Shown one piece after another: positions 22,490-33,196 of a stretch of 64,000 bases of DNA. The translations under genes were made by a program, and so were the position numbers. The notes beneath the pieces were generated by a model that made no database searches, had not been told where the DNA came from, and saw only the letters and a list, made by a program, of their open reading frames with translations. The stretch covers positions 14,198,001 to 14,262,000 of the forward strand of contig JBANAY010000003.1 in NCBI GenBank assembly GCA_037952775.1, in the 5' to 3' direction. The number at the start of each line of letters is the position of its first letter. Positions within the stretch are counted from its first letter, which is position 1. The DNA is from Clonostachys chloroleuca. Lineage: Eukaryota; Ascomycota; Sordariomycetes; Hypocreales; Bionectriaceae.

Positions 22490-23856
22490 TTATATATAGA
22501 ATTTTACTAGCTGGTGAGAAGAGGGGGTGGGCGTTGGCGGGTACTTAAATGCTGGGTTACAAGGGCGAGCAAAACCTGGTCCGTTCAGGACATGGTAGAA
22601 TTGCTTCACAGAAATAGGCACAGAAGACAGGTGAGAGATTGTTTCGCGCGCGACAGAGCATATCGAGGGCTTCGAGGGCCACGAAAGTTCTTTAAGCGGG
22701 CAGTGACTTGGATTAGCTCTTGATTCAAGATTAAGAGAGATAATTAAGTGAGAGAGAAGTATCGAAACGAACCTACGCATGCTCTCCTCCATGACCCAGT
22801 CATCCCAGCTGCCCCGTTGTACATTTGTGTTGGGGTCTATGCAGTGGACATTCTTGGCTAGGATATGCTTCGCTGTGTCAGTCACGACCCCTGTTGCATC
22901 CTCATTCCATTTATTGCTCTTTTCAAGCTAACACAGGACATGAATCGAGTTGAATGATGCGTACCTGCGAGATGCGAACAGTCTGCTCGTCAATCATGGG
23001 CACTAAGGTAGCACTATCACATAGCGTCCGCATGATACTGTACAGTATGCTAGCTTGAAAAGCTGCAAGACTTTCACTGGGCGGGATACTTTACAGCCTA
23101 TTACCGTACTACAGGTGAGCTGATAAGGAAAAAGCTCGAGGAGTGGACTATTAGACTATCATTTTCTCACCTTCGAATATATATGCTTTACTTGTGAGGC
23201 AACTGACTTTTTCAGTATTGAGTGTGATTGAGTCGTCTGGAAATATGGAGGGGAAGGATGGCCATGACTGTAGCAAGAGCCTCGCTTCTTTGCGACGCAC
23301 CACAGTGTCGCCAGTGAATGAATGGCGGGTTGGACACTTGGCTGACCAAAGACTCAGGCCAAAGTTTTAGCTGGCGTTCAATGATATTGAGTCCTTGTTC
23401 GGCAGTTGTCCATTGTCCAGTCAGAAACTGGGACAAACTGGTAAAAGCTTCCGAGGTAGGTCCAAAAGTAGGCTGAGCGCAGCGGCTAATAATCAGACTC
23501 ACAGGTGATTTTGATCGAGGTTGAACTGATGTATCGTGACCTTGTGATTGCTGGGTTAGAAGAACAGGCGGGATATTGGATGTGTGTGCCATCGCCTGTT
23601 GAGTGTCCCACTCCAGCACGACAACTACGCTTGAGTCATGCGAAATCTGACCCGTCCAGCTTGCTACGTCTACCGAGGTTGTCATGGGAGGCCCAAGCAA
23701 AACTTGTTGTTGGGCGTGGTTGACAGGGGCGTTCAGCTGATAGATACAGAGCCGAGACAATGTGGAATACCTGTGACAGGCTGGGAGGCCACTGTCGCAC
23801 CGAGCCTTAGACCGAAAGCATTCGTCACACGCCTTTCTCCTGCTTCGAGGGTGCAC
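22490..23856 (-). pseudogene. Zn2Cys6 transcription-factor gene relic
   Basis: The frame opens at 23856 (RRKACDECFRSKARC...) with a zinc cluster in which five of six cysteines are present; the fifth is Tyr (ACHRYSTLSRLC), a G-to-A type change on the coding strand. Hydrophilic linker and middle-region sequence (QFLTGQWTTAEQGLNIIERQ) follows to a stop at 23212. Further along, TVRISQ, a GTACGC...AAAAG intron (about 22929-22975) and an exon with RGSWDDWVMEESMRR (22790-22835) look like the conserved middle homology region of fungal regulators. A C-terminal stretch with HCPLKELSWPS follows. The loss of a metal ligand and the stops make it non-functional as a DNA-binding protein. That all parts belong to one gene is inferred from order and strand. 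Confidence 0.6.
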
Positions 23857-24264
23857 GCGGCATCTCAGTTGGTGGCGGTCTCGAGCCGGTGCTGCTCATG
23901 TGCAAGGAATGTTAGTGCTGTTGTGTCGAGACCTTCGAACGGCATGATGCTTGCTGTGTAACGGACAGCCGGCGTATAACATAATTACTTGTTGAGAAAA
24001 ATCTGGCACACGATCTGCACGTGAACGGCTCCATTTTGGGGAGTTATCACTGACCGCATACAATTTCAGTGCTATCTCGAATCCTCGTCGCATTCGGTCG
24101 GACTGAAAAAAAAATTTGTGGTCAGCCACACAAAAGCTGACTAAGCTGATAGCACGCAGCGAAGGCGTTGCGCAGCCACAGCCGGAGTTCCGTCAAGTGG
24201 CCGAGCACTAAGTGGAGAAGGGGCCAGCCTTTCAATCCGGAAATGACACCTCCTGCTAGCTAGC
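23857..24264. other. Gene-free spacer
   Basis: No domain was recognised. It separates the regulator relic from the MULE relic. Confidence 0.4.
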
Positions 24265-24272
24265 TAAACATA
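24265..24272 (+). repeat. Target-site duplication of the MULE relic, left
   Basis: TAAACATA directly precedes GGAATATGC, the left end of the element, and is repeated at 25378-25385 after the right end. Confidence 0.8.
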
Positions 24273-25377
24273 GGAATATGCTATCCGGCCACCTACCTTT
24301 TCCGACTCAACCACCCCCCCCTGCAAGATCGTGGCTGAGGGAGGCTCGGTAGCCGATATCGCTTTTAATTAGCCAATTGCTAAGTAAATTCGAATTGCCT
24401 TACCCCCTGACCCTCAACGCGAATCCTAGGTCAACGCGAACACGCGCCCGGCCTAGCCAACTTCGCAACGCGATAACTCTGCCAAAATTGAAGCTTTTCG
24501 TGATAGCTTTTCACCAATGGATACCCTATTTTCTGAAGTTTCTCCCTCTGCCGAGGCTGCCAAGCAGGCTTGCGATGATTATGTAAAAAACGCTGGCTTT
24601 GCTCTCTCAATTCGCAAGACTACCTGGCTTGACGATGGAGGCGTCAAGAAACGAATGCTAAGCTGTGCAAAGGGAAGGAAATACGTTAGCTATCATGACC
24701 CTAATATACATCCAATGAAGAGGTGATCATCAGTAATGCAAATAACAGGTTGTCCCTTCAGGTTGTGGATTAAGAGCTCCGGGTCAGGGGCCTATATTAT
24801 CGAGCCTGGCCAGACCAACGATCACAACCATCCCTTCGCTGCAAAGGTTGCTTTCCTGAAGTTCCGAAAAGAGATAATTTTACGATACGAAGATGAAATC
24901 ATCGCGATGCATTCATCCGGCTTATCACCGATTCAAATAGCCCGCTTCGTCGCTAGCGAGGTCAGCAAGGCATAAGAAGCCGGTAAGGTTATCACCAGCA
25001 TTATTGCAAAAGATATCTCGAATATCATAGCCCAGTATCGCAAAAGCCGGCTACGAGGCCAGACACCTATCCAGTATCTATATCAGTATTTGAATAATGA
25101 AGGTTTTATCTTCAAGGATCGTTGCGATCCTTCCGGCCGACTTATCTCACTTCTCATCGCCCCAACGGCCGGGCTACAGCTGCTCAAGCGATCTCCGAAT
25201 ATCCTGACTTGACCTACTTGTAGATTTGCATTGAAGGTCATACGGTAAGGAAATTCGAATTTACTTAGCAATTGGCTAATTAAAAGCGATATCGGCTACC
25301 GAGCCCTCGTCAGCCACAATCGTAACAGGGGTGGGGTGGTTGAGCTAGCAAAAAGAGGTGGCCGGATAGCACGTTCC
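24273..25377 (+). mobile_element. Mutator-like (MULE) transposon relic with long terminal inverted repeats
   Basis: The 1105-bp element begins GGAATATGCTATCCGGCC and ends GGCCGGATAGCACGTTCC. Terminal inverted repeats run about 140 bases on each side; the inner block with TAGCCGATATCGC, TTTTAATTAGCCAATTGC and TAAGTAAATTCGAAT at 24350-24395 is mirrored at 25245-25300. TAAACATA (8 bp) flanks both ends. This direct evidence of transposition is stronger than the coding evidence. The interior encodes the N-terminal part of a MULE/FAR1-type transposase, but the catalytic core is deleted, so it could move only with help from another copy. Confidence 0.88.
24517..25212 (+). pseudogene. N-terminal part of a MULE/FAR1-family transposase
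   Basis: A single frame from the ATG at 24517 reads AEAAKQACDDYVKNAGFAL, a FAR1-type zinc domain continuing through LSCAKGRKY, TGCPFRLWIK and QTNDHNHPF (C-C-H-H ligands). It is crossed by TGA (24724-24726, CGA expected) and TAA (24973-24975). Beyond, IIAQYRKSRLRGQTPIQYLY and a GFIFKDRCDPSGRLISLLIA block match the lead-in to the MULE transposase domain. The frame then ends at 25212, before the DDE catalytic residues. Both stops preserve frame, so the damage is by point mutation plus one internal deletion. Confidence 0.75.
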
Positions 25378-25385
25378 TAAACATA
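25378..25385 (+). repeat. Target-site duplication of the MULE relic, right
   Basis: TAAACATA, identical to 24265-24272. Confidence 0.8.
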
Positions 25386-25738
25386 ATATCTTTAATGCCG
25401 CGGACGGATTTCCGTCAACATTTTAGGCGGCAGGCTTGAAATTACAGACAAAAGTCGGTCAGCGGGGCTTGGCTCCTCGTGTCTCCCGGCGCTGCGCCCT
25501 TTCCGCTTGATGAACGAGCCTCGTAACGAGGTAGCGGCCGAATTTCCTGTTCGTCACTTCAGTTCAGAACCTGTCGGCTATACGAGGTATTTCTGATGTA
25601 GCTGCTTCGGCCAATAATTATAAAGGGGTAAGCCACAAACTGAATTGAAATTGAATCTAGGGACATGTGCTTCGAGCTTAAACACTAGGGCAGTTTTTAC
25701 TTCACAAGCTTGGAGGCTTGCTGTCTAGTATAGACGCG
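25386..25738. other. Spacer before hydrolase copy 1
   Basis: GC-normal and gene-free. It probably holds the old promoter of the hydrolase relic; no TATA box is obvious. Confidence 0.4.
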
Positions 25739-26923
25739 ATGGCGATCCTTAGCGGCGCTCGATATAGATATCTTCAAACTATCACAGGCTGTACTTACCG
25801 ATACTGCACTTCAGCCTACCCAGAAAGAACCACGGTTGTTCTGTGCCATGGCTTCCCTTACACGGCAAATATATGGCGCTGGCACACTGCTGCCTTTGAG
25901 AAACTAGGCTTAGGATGCATCGCGCCTGATATGCTGGGCGTGGGCGGCAGCGAGAAATCTGAGAATCCTTCTGATTACACTGGCCAGGCTATAGCACAGA
26001 GTGTGGTGAAGATAATGTCTGCAGATGGCGTCGAAAAGGCAGTCATCATAGGCCACGACTGGAGCTCTGTCGTCGGCTCCCGCCTTGCGCTCTTTTACCC
26101 ATCCAATGTCACGGCGCTCGTCCTGGTGGCTGCGCCTTATTGGACTCCGTCTCTATTCGATCTGGATGCTGTTAATACGGAAACCGAGGATGCGTTCGGT
26201 TTCCCGATCTTCGGGTACTGGGATATTTTGATGAATCGGCAAAACCTATTGGAAAAGCATGTTAGTTTAAGACACTCAATCCCAAAGAGTGAAGTTTATT
26301 TAACCAAGCCAGCCACAAATTTACAGGCAAACTATTTCTTTCCCATCTTCTTTGCAGAAGACCCTGAAGCGTGGAAAGTGCGTGGTCTAGGAAATGGGTT
26401 TCAGATATCAAGTTAAACTAACTGGTTGTAGAAACATTTCGTCCCCAAAGGCGGACTGGAGAAATGGCTGGAGAACAATTGCGAATGCGTTGTCGGTAGT
26501 TATGTTACTGAACCCGTGAGACTACCTAACCCTACGTCAACTTTCGGTAGAAATGCTCACACAAGACATATTTATATAGGAAAGAAAAGAATTCTTAGCA
26601 AACAATTGGGTTGCCGCCACATAGTACTATCATTCATATGCAGAGAATTGGAGTTGGAATAGTGAAAAAGCTGAGACTTGTGCTATCTTCCACACGGCTT
26701 CGGTATTACTGACACCGGCAACTCAGATGTGCCCGAAGACAAACACGTCATTTGCGTACCATCCCTCATGATCGCGGCAAGCGACGGTGCGCGTGCTCCA
26801 TTACCTATTGTCGATTCCACCTTGGCGGCTTTCGCAGATATCAAGCGCATTGTCATAGAGGGCCGCCACCATATTCATCTCAGTCAAGTGGACAGATTTT
26901 TGGACTTGTCTAACTTTTCCTAG
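25739..26923 (+). pseudogene. Alpha/beta-hydrolase (epoxide hydrolase/haloalkane dehalogenase type), copy 1, broken
   Basis: Exons: 25739-26260, 26327-26377, 26432-26515, 26580 to about 26660, then a last exon near 26728-26923. The start at 25739 was chosen because it aligns residue by residue with copy 2 at 42193; both first exons are exactly 522 nt. Motifs: HGFPYTANIW (oxyanion region), GHDWSSVVGSRLAL (nucleophile Asp; copy 2 and the family have GHDWG), the cap region FPIFGYWDIL, AEDPEAWK, and a final GRHH with the catalytic His. Exon 4 has TAG at 26622-26624 where copy 2 has CAA, consistent with CAG-to-TAG. The enzyme would have used an Asp-His-Asp/Glu triad on a small epoxide or ester-like substrate, which is unknown. 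One nonsense codon and a blurred last splice site make it a pseudogene. Confidence 0.8.
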
Positions 26924-26943
26924 AATCTAACTTTTCCTAGAAG
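26910..26943 (+). repeat. Two-unit 17-bp tandem repeat at the hydrolase 3' end
   Basis: The unit TCTAACTTTTCCTAGAA occurs twice in a row across the stop codon of hydrolase copy 1. Confidence 0.7.
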
Positions 26944-27796
26944 AAAAGGATGTATCCTCATTCTCTTAGTGATAGCATCATTTTGGAATTTTAAGCTATA
27001 GGTACCAACAATGCTTGCTTTTCCGAACCTTTTTTCTTTCATAGCTGCGTCTGCTTTATTCGTGCCGTGATACAAGTGGAATGAATGTTCTACGGAACAA
27101 TGATGTATAGTTTACAGTCGCGCGTTCTGTAGACAGAGCGGATTATACTCCAAACGGGGTCATCTGCATAAGCCTGCGAGATACGCATACTTTTGGAACG
27201 AGGCACACTCTATCGTGCCTGATTCTTGAGAGTAAAGGGTGTTCTCCTATACAGCTTGATGATGGTTTGGTAGTGAGGGCGTCGCATTCTCAGGACTGCT
27301 CTAGGGGTACTTGATCGTGTCAAACTTAGCCATAATCACTTGAAGTGGAGATATGGGAGGCAATACATGTCTATTCACTCAACTTGGATGCTTGCAAATA
27401 AGTTTGAATTTACTGATACACGGGTCTTTCAGATGTAGCTCATGAAGGGTTTGAGACTTAGCCGTAGCCGCTTTAGGCTACTTTCCTTACAAATTAATTG
27501 GTCATACTGGCTAAGTTGATTTTAATGAGACACAGCTAAATGTTTGGGGAGTTTCTTTCATCTCGTCTAATCCAGAGTGAGCCTCCTGTATATATGGATC
27601 GCACCCGTGGGACTACACACGCCTTGGGAAAGGAAAAGAGAATACAAGCTAAATCAGCTCGTAAACTACCGTAGAGGCGGAAGAGATTACAGAAATCCAA
27701 CCATTTTAAGGGTACAGCATACTGCAAGTCACTGCATGTTGTATAAAAAGGATTGTTACTAGCCGGCGAAGAACAGCACGCGCACTTCCTATGTCG
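26944..27796. other. Gene-free stretch
   Basis: No domain or repeat of note. It separates two convergent genes. Confidence 0.45.
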
Positions 27797-28439
27797 CTAA
27801 CCCTCGGTCGCGGGATTAATATCTCCGAAGGCACCGAAAGCCTTAGTTATCATCCGCTCTCCATGAGCGGGTCCTCCACGCCCTGGATCATCAAACCAAG
27901 TTACCTCGAAAATGGCCACCAACTGCGACTCGTACAGGATACCATCATTCTTTCCCTGGCCCTTCCACCTGGCTGTGAGCCCCACGGTACCTCCGCGGCC
28001 CTCTGGATCGCTTGGAGCGACAACGGGATTGTGAAAGCTGATATCAAGATAATCGTACTGACTTCGATACCCTGCAAGCCAGGCCTTAAACTCTTGCATC
28101 TCCATTGGGTCCTTGTTGAGTCTATGAAGACGTGTTAAGTTTCTTTTCCTCCTGCAACGGCGTTCGCGCGGACGGAGGATGAGGGTACGTTTATACTAAC
28201 ATAAAAATGGCGCCGGGGCTGAATTCAGTCTCAATGATCTTGTCCACCACCACATCGTTGTCGAGCTCATGGATGTCGCTGATAAAGCCAGACGGGTTAG
28301 CATATGCTCTAACGATATGATGTACATAGAAAATTGTCATTGCGATGATAAAGCACCTTTCAATTTTTTGAATGTAATAGAGGAGTGGAATCAACTTCGT
28401 GCCATCGACTGCCCTCTGCTGTTCCCCTGTAGACGACAT
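27797..28439 (-). CDS. Small conserved-looking protein, 171 aa, three exons (possibly SnoaL/NTF2-like)
   Basis: Exons are 28439-28357, 28308-28201 and 28121-27797. Introns of 48 nt (GTGCTT to CGTTAG) and 79 nt (GTTAGT to TCATAG, with CTTAAC branch) restore one frame: KIER-AYANPSG, then GAIF-ILNKDPMEMQ. The first intron is a multiple of three and stop-free, so its removal is less certain. The product has no signal peptide. It has helical N-terminal sequence (LIPLLYYIQKIERAYANP), then an alternating hydrophobic C-terminal half with DYLDISFHNPVVAP, GTVGLTARWKG and LYESQLVAIFEVTWFDD. The size and alternating beta pattern suggest a SnoaL/NTF2-like fold, found in small tailoring enzymes, but I cannot confirm it. 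It is one of the few undamaged genes between 18 and 50 kb, so it may be under selection or a recent arrival. Confidence 0.65.
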
Positions 28440-29248
28440 GATGGTAGCTGATGGGGAAGAAAAGAAAATCGGTGCGACGTGGTATTAGATGGAGTTCTCA
28501 TTAAAAAACTAATGCCATAGTAAGTAGCCACGGGACCTTTAATACTTTGATTGGCCTTCGGCATAATTGCTTTTCATCCTCTGAGGCTTATTAGTTTTCC
28601 CAATATGACCTTAAGTATTAAAACAACAATTCAGTAGAGTGGAGCACTCCTGATTGTGTTCCTGCAGCCTGGATCCTTGGCAAGAACCTAGTGCTCACGT
28701 AACCTCTGATCTCGCCCGAAGGAATACGTTGCCGAGGCGTCGTGGTTGAGGCTTCGAATTCGGCCCTTTGGGGAGGCAAGGAAAGCTACGGTGGGCAGAG
28801 ATGAATGGGGTGAACTGATTTTATCCACAGAACAACTTCTTCGCTCGGTTACTCTTGCTTAGGCTAGGGTGTGTATCATTATGCCCGGAACTCCGGTCAA
28901 GCCCCACAGTGGAGACAGTATTCAGGGAATGTTTAAGGTGAGATTTTAGTCTCGTGTAAAGTAATCAATATATGTCTAGGGGGGATCTCAATTTACTCTG
29001 AATATTATACTTGAAACACTGGAAGCAATTAAAGGGAGACCCTGGGCTATTGCTCGATGTCTGACAACCGCAGCTGTCCAGGCAGTTGTTACGTTAGCTA
29101 GCAAACAGCAAGAGAAACCCAAGGAGTCGAGTAACATGCGTATGTTAAATTGCGTCGTCGTACCACGCGAGCCACACAATCTTTGCAACCTAGGAACGTT
29201 ACAGCAATCAATAACCTGTGGACATGTTTAACAACGTAGTGCTGGCCA
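28440..29248. other. Mostly gene-free stretch
   Basis: The promoter of the small three-exon gene lies at its left edge. At about 29007-29135 on the plus strand a clean frame reads AIKGRPWAIARCLTTAAVQA and then a Lys/Glu/Ser tail. It looks like a coding scrap of unknown family with no start or stop context. Confidence 0.4.
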
Positions 29249-29780
29249 TTAGTACGCTGCATGGCTGCCTAGGGGCGGCTGGGACAGTCTATTAATAAAT
29301 GAGTAAATAAATGAGGAGATGTCCCCGGGCCATGATATCCTGTTCGGGCCGACTGGTGACGAGTATGTGTATGTTGGTTGATTCATGGTGAAGACCCTTG
29401 ATCCAATCCAGCAACGATTTTGATGAGGATGAACCGCTGTGTCTCTTAGATTTCCGATACGCAAGCTCTTCGTTGACTGGCATATGGGTACTAAGACTTA
29501 TAACCCCTGGTTGATAGGTATAGAATAGAGTTATGAGACCTTGAAAATGAGTTTCTGCTGTTGCATAATTTCCAAGAGTAGATTTGATTCACCTAAGAAT
29601 TAGCTTATGTTCACTTCTGTTAAGTAATGATGTGTAAGCCGGATTATAAGACATATACGGCATACCTCCATTAAACACATAGTCGCTATACGCCTGGTGA
29701 GATCAATGGATCCCTCTGTATGCTGATTTGGAAGGCGCTTATAATTCTTATGAAATGGCTCATAGTCAAGTACATTCATA
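29249..29780 (-). pseudogene. NACHT/NLR-type fragment, copy 1
   Basis: On the minus strand, 29483-29330 reads LLDWIKGLHHESTNIHILVT then SRPEQDI, the conserved end of the NACHT NTPase domain in fungal NLR proteins. The segment 29780-29680 reads IDLTRRIATMCLMEV, similar to a stretch at about 34540-34590. No Walker A, ankyrin or WD repeats are visible, and stops follow the SRPEQDI block. It is a small relic of a het/NLR-type gene. The order of the two blocks is unexpected for one intact gene, so rearrangement is likely. Confidence 0.55.
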
Positions 29781-30306
29781 TTTCCATGAGACTGCTAATA
29801 TCGTCGTTCAGCCAGTTTTGATACACCCTGTCACTGTCGACATTGCCAGGTCCTAGTAATTTTCGGGCATTTGTGTGAAGATAGCATCCCAGAACTATAT
29901 GACAACTGGAAACAGTGCTAGTTCGAGCTAATTAAACGGTAGAGGCTGAAGTTGACAAGGAGTAGTCACTGACGTACTTTAAGCATATTGTGGCTATTGG
30001 TAGGCAGGCAGACTAAGGTCCACCCCCCGTCCCGCTCGGTGGGGCTGAGACGCCATCAATATTTGACCAGCCGTTTCCGAGAACTGACTCCATTGGTTGA
30101 CTATACGATGCATCTCGCGTAGCGAATGGAATTCAGAGGTGTAAGCGAGGGATCAATTGTCTACGTGGCGCAGATCATTGCTTAGTTCACGGATATAGCC
30201 CTAAGTCCATCTTCAAGCTGGTACCTTTTACCTCCGGACGCGAATGCCGGTTAACAATGGCCTTATCTGGAGATACGAATGAAATAATGCCTCTTAACAC
30301 CCTCTT
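29781..30306. other. Gene-free spacer
   Basis: Short frames only. It ends at the LTR at 30307. Confidence 0.4.
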
Positions 30307-30960
30307 TGTTGGTGTTGCTACCTTACAGCCAGTTATACAGGTAAAAGGGATATATTGAGACTGTTGCTTCTAACTAGCAATTACAGGAGGGATTCGTTGA
30401 CCCTTATATCCCAAGGAATCCCTTGATCGTATCCTCATGCTCGCAGCCCGGTCTCGGGCTCGTAAAGTCCGTCAATTATCCCGTTGGCATACAATTAGTT
30501 AGGGATCTTCATATCCGCTAGACCGAGGTTGTGACCTTCCTTCAACTTGTGCGTTTGATAGGATCAGAACGCTCTTCGAGCTATCGGGCCTGCGCCGATA
30601 ACTCGGTCTTCGGTTGATCGTCAGAGCCGTAGTTCGCGATAGATCCTACCGGCTAGGGTTGCTCGAGCCGATAGGTCAGGGCCTTGACGATCGGGTCCAG
30701 TTTGGTTGCAACCTTCCAACCTGACTAATTGACCCCTCTCGGTGAAACTGATCCTTCTAGGTCGGTTGCATCACGGCCGCGGCTATCGTGCAATTGAACC
30801 TTACTTTTGCAATCGCGGCCGGTCCGGCTTCCACGGAATTCCTGATGGTATTTGCTAGTAAATTGTGTGTGCGTTCGAACAGGCTGGGCTGCGGGCTTCA
30901 ACCTTCATAGATTATCTCGGTAGTTGACGATATCTCTCTATCGCCCGCTTGGCACCAACA
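30307..30960 (-). mobile_element. Solo LTR, family 1, copy A (654 bp, minus orientation)
   Basis: Read on the minus strand it starts TGTTGGTGCCAAGCGGGCG and ends AGCAACACCAACA, so it has TG...CA termini with an inverted TGTTGGTG. Almost its full length matches 55835-56490 on the opposite strand. Flanking pentamers (CTCTT and GAGTG) do not match, so no target duplication remains at this copy. It has no coding frame. It is GC-normal and not visibly RIP-damaged. Confidence 0.88.
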
Positions 30961-31571
30961 GAGTGGGTTGGCTAACTGCGAGGGGTTAAAAAAATACAAA
31001 TCATCATGTTTCACCAATGCGCAGGCATAAAGTAAATAGGTCCACCTAACCTAAGATCGATTAGACTCGCCGCCACAGCAATTGGTTCTACAGCCGTAAC
31101 TGCAGTTGGGGGAAGAGGGGGACGATCGCTCTAATGAGCCAAAGAAAAAAGAGCTACCATATATCGTTTGACTTGTGAAGAACCATTGAATAGTGGGCAA
31201 GCAGTCAAGGACAATGATCCCTACTCGTTGGCAACAATGGCGATAAGTATAGCAAATGTCAAGAGCTGGTAGGAAATGGTGCATCTGGAATGATTTGGAT
31301 GTCGCGAAAAGGCGGAGAATGACAATGGCGGCAGAAAGCTGTGCTGTGAGAAGTTCCGGCGACGACCAGGAGAGGTGGAAGCCAGCAGGTAAACAATAAA
31401 GCCTACAAGCTCTACCAGACCCAGGTCAACAAAGGTTAGCCTTTTTGTGGCCCACCATAAGGCTGTTAGACTTGGCAGAAAATATCCTCAAAAGAGCATG
31501 AAATCATGGCGCCGACACAGCTCGCACAATCTGACCAATCACGTCGGCATAGCCTTCACATCTTTTTCTAG
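30961..31571. other. Gene-free stretch
   Basis: A minus-strand frame near 31390-31050 is Leu/Ile-rich in its first half (ELLTAQLSAAIVILRLFATS) and may be a membrane-protein scrap, but no family was recognised. Confidence 0.35.
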
Positions 31572-32012
31572 CTAAGACTTAGCAGTCGTTACAACCATGG
31601 TTCCATTGAGTAGAAGCTTGGAAGACTTCATGATACTTAATCCTAAGCTCGTCGATGCTCCAAAACTTTCCACTGAGAACCTAATGCCGACCTTTGCGTT
31701 TAGCCAGCGTGGTGTGAGTCCCATCAACGGGCCAAAAGGCGCAGAATCCACTTTGATAGTCTTAGGTTTGGAGGTGATACGAAGTAGCATGAACCGACTC
31801 GAAAATTTTGGACTCTCTATAGACGACATCATCACGCTCCTGCCACGATATATATATGCTGAACCAGCCTCGGCCGCCTTCACGTGCACTTCTGCAACAT
31901 TTCGCAGATCGATTAGAACAAATTCCAGGTTCGGAACCCCCGTCAACAGGGATCCGCGTAAGAGTTGGTCGATGATGCTGAGGGTCTGCGACTGGAATTC
32001 GGGCCTAGACAT
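31572..32012 (-). pseudogene. C-terminal fragment of an NAD(P)-dependent epimerase/ketoreductase-like protein
   Basis: The 146-codon frame starts SRPEFQSQTLSIIDQLLRGS and continues GVPNLEFVLIDLRNVAEVHV-KAAE, which resembles the (V/I)D(V/L)RDVAxxHV block in the second half of dihydroflavonol-reductase-like (extended SDR) enzymes. The rest (LNAKVGIRFSVES, GLSIMKSSKLLL) fits the C-terminal helices. The N-terminal GxxGxxG nucleotide site and the YxxxK motif are absent and no upstream exon was found. It is a 5'-truncated relic. Confidence 0.55.
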
Positions 32013-32865
32013 GGTCCAATTGAAACCTAGGGCAAATCTTCGCTAAGTCCCACTTAGAATCCTAAAGGAATTCCAAAGTCTCCTTCTCGGCTAGCACTTT
32101 AGACTATTAATACGCATTGTGATTAATTGTGCTCATCTCGTTGAAATACCATTCGTCAAGAGTACGGTTTTCCATATAGAAGGCGTCAACTTCAACGCCT
32201 TATTTAGTCCTAACTAGAAAGCTCGGTTAGTATTCACGAACGAGTCTTATTTTATCAAGCTTGGTTGTTTGCAAAGTAGGGTCGGCCGGCTGATCAGCCT
32301 CGTAAGCTTTCCAAACATCTACATTCTTTTACGTAAGGTGGAAGCTACATATCGGTACCTTGATGTCGGATGTCAAGTCTATGCATAAGAAGTTCCTGAA
32401 TATCTGACTGCATCGCCGTTCGACTCATTCATTCATCCCTTTCTCGGTAAAAAGTCCGCATGATAGTGCACTAAATAGCTTGAGGAAAGTGGCTAGCTCG
32501 TAAACCTTGCACCTACGGAATTCGAACTTCAAGTGGGTTAATTTAACTTGAATTCTGGTCCACTCTAGATCCACGCTGGCCACACGAGCTAAACTCAAGT
32601 GGCTATGCTCGTAATCAAGATGCCTGTCCGAATAATACAGTATGGATGGACATCGGCGTTAAATGCATTGGATTGCTTAATGAGGAACATCAATTTCTCA
32701 TTTTACTAGGAAACGTTCACTGCCCACCAAAAAAGCTTTTTTTCCTCATCGTTTTAGGGGTTTCGAGATCCCCGCAGATTCTAGGTAAGACAGGATACTC
32801 GAAAATAAGTTTTAATTGTCTCCCTAAGCTTTTATACGTCCGCCTATAAGTTCGGGCGTAGATCT
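32013..32865. other. Gene-free stretch
   Basis: No domain was recognised. Confidence 0.45.
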
Positions 32866-33196
32866 ATGCTTTCTTGAGTAGGGCGGACGAATTCGGTAGC
32901 GAAGTGTCGGGTTTCCTGCCATTCGATTGTTCATTCACGAATGTTTTCAGTCACCTGGCGAGTTCTCACTTGCGAGGTATGTAGAACCGACTCATCATGT
33001 TACAATTTTTCCTATTGAATAATCCGCATCAGGGTTTTGATGGGTTAGGGTGAGTAAGAATTCTTTTGCATTTTCAAATCGTTGTGTGTCTTGGAAATTA
33101 TGTTCTTTGAGCAAAAGACTGCTTTAGCTACCAAAATGGCTAATTTTCCTTTTCAGATAATCAGAAATATCCATGTTGCCTTTCACATCATATCAG
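32866..33196 (+). repeat. Duplicated 3' end of the alpha/beta-hydrolase gene plus flank (third copy)
   Basis: From ATGCTTTCTTGAGTAGGGCG onward this segment matches 43337-43705: first the last codons of the hydrolase (LSRADEF, EVSGFL), then non-coding flank through TTTTCAGATAATCA and CATATCAG. Upstream of 32866 the similarity stops abruptly. It is a 3'-only gene fragment carried by segmental duplication. Confidence 0.75.

Noticed and set aside
22490..22885. 131-codon frame as an independent gene
   Set aside because: Its WDDWVMEESMRR block and position fit an exon of the upstream zinc-cluster regulator relic; no start context supports a separate gene.
27791..28138. 115-codon plus-strand frame
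   Set aside because: Antisense to exon 3 of the small three-exon gene, whose splice sites and phases are coherent on the minus strand.
31597..32046. 149-codon plus-strand frame
   Set aside because: Antisense to the reductase fragment, which shows a family-like DLRNVAEVHV block on the minus strand.
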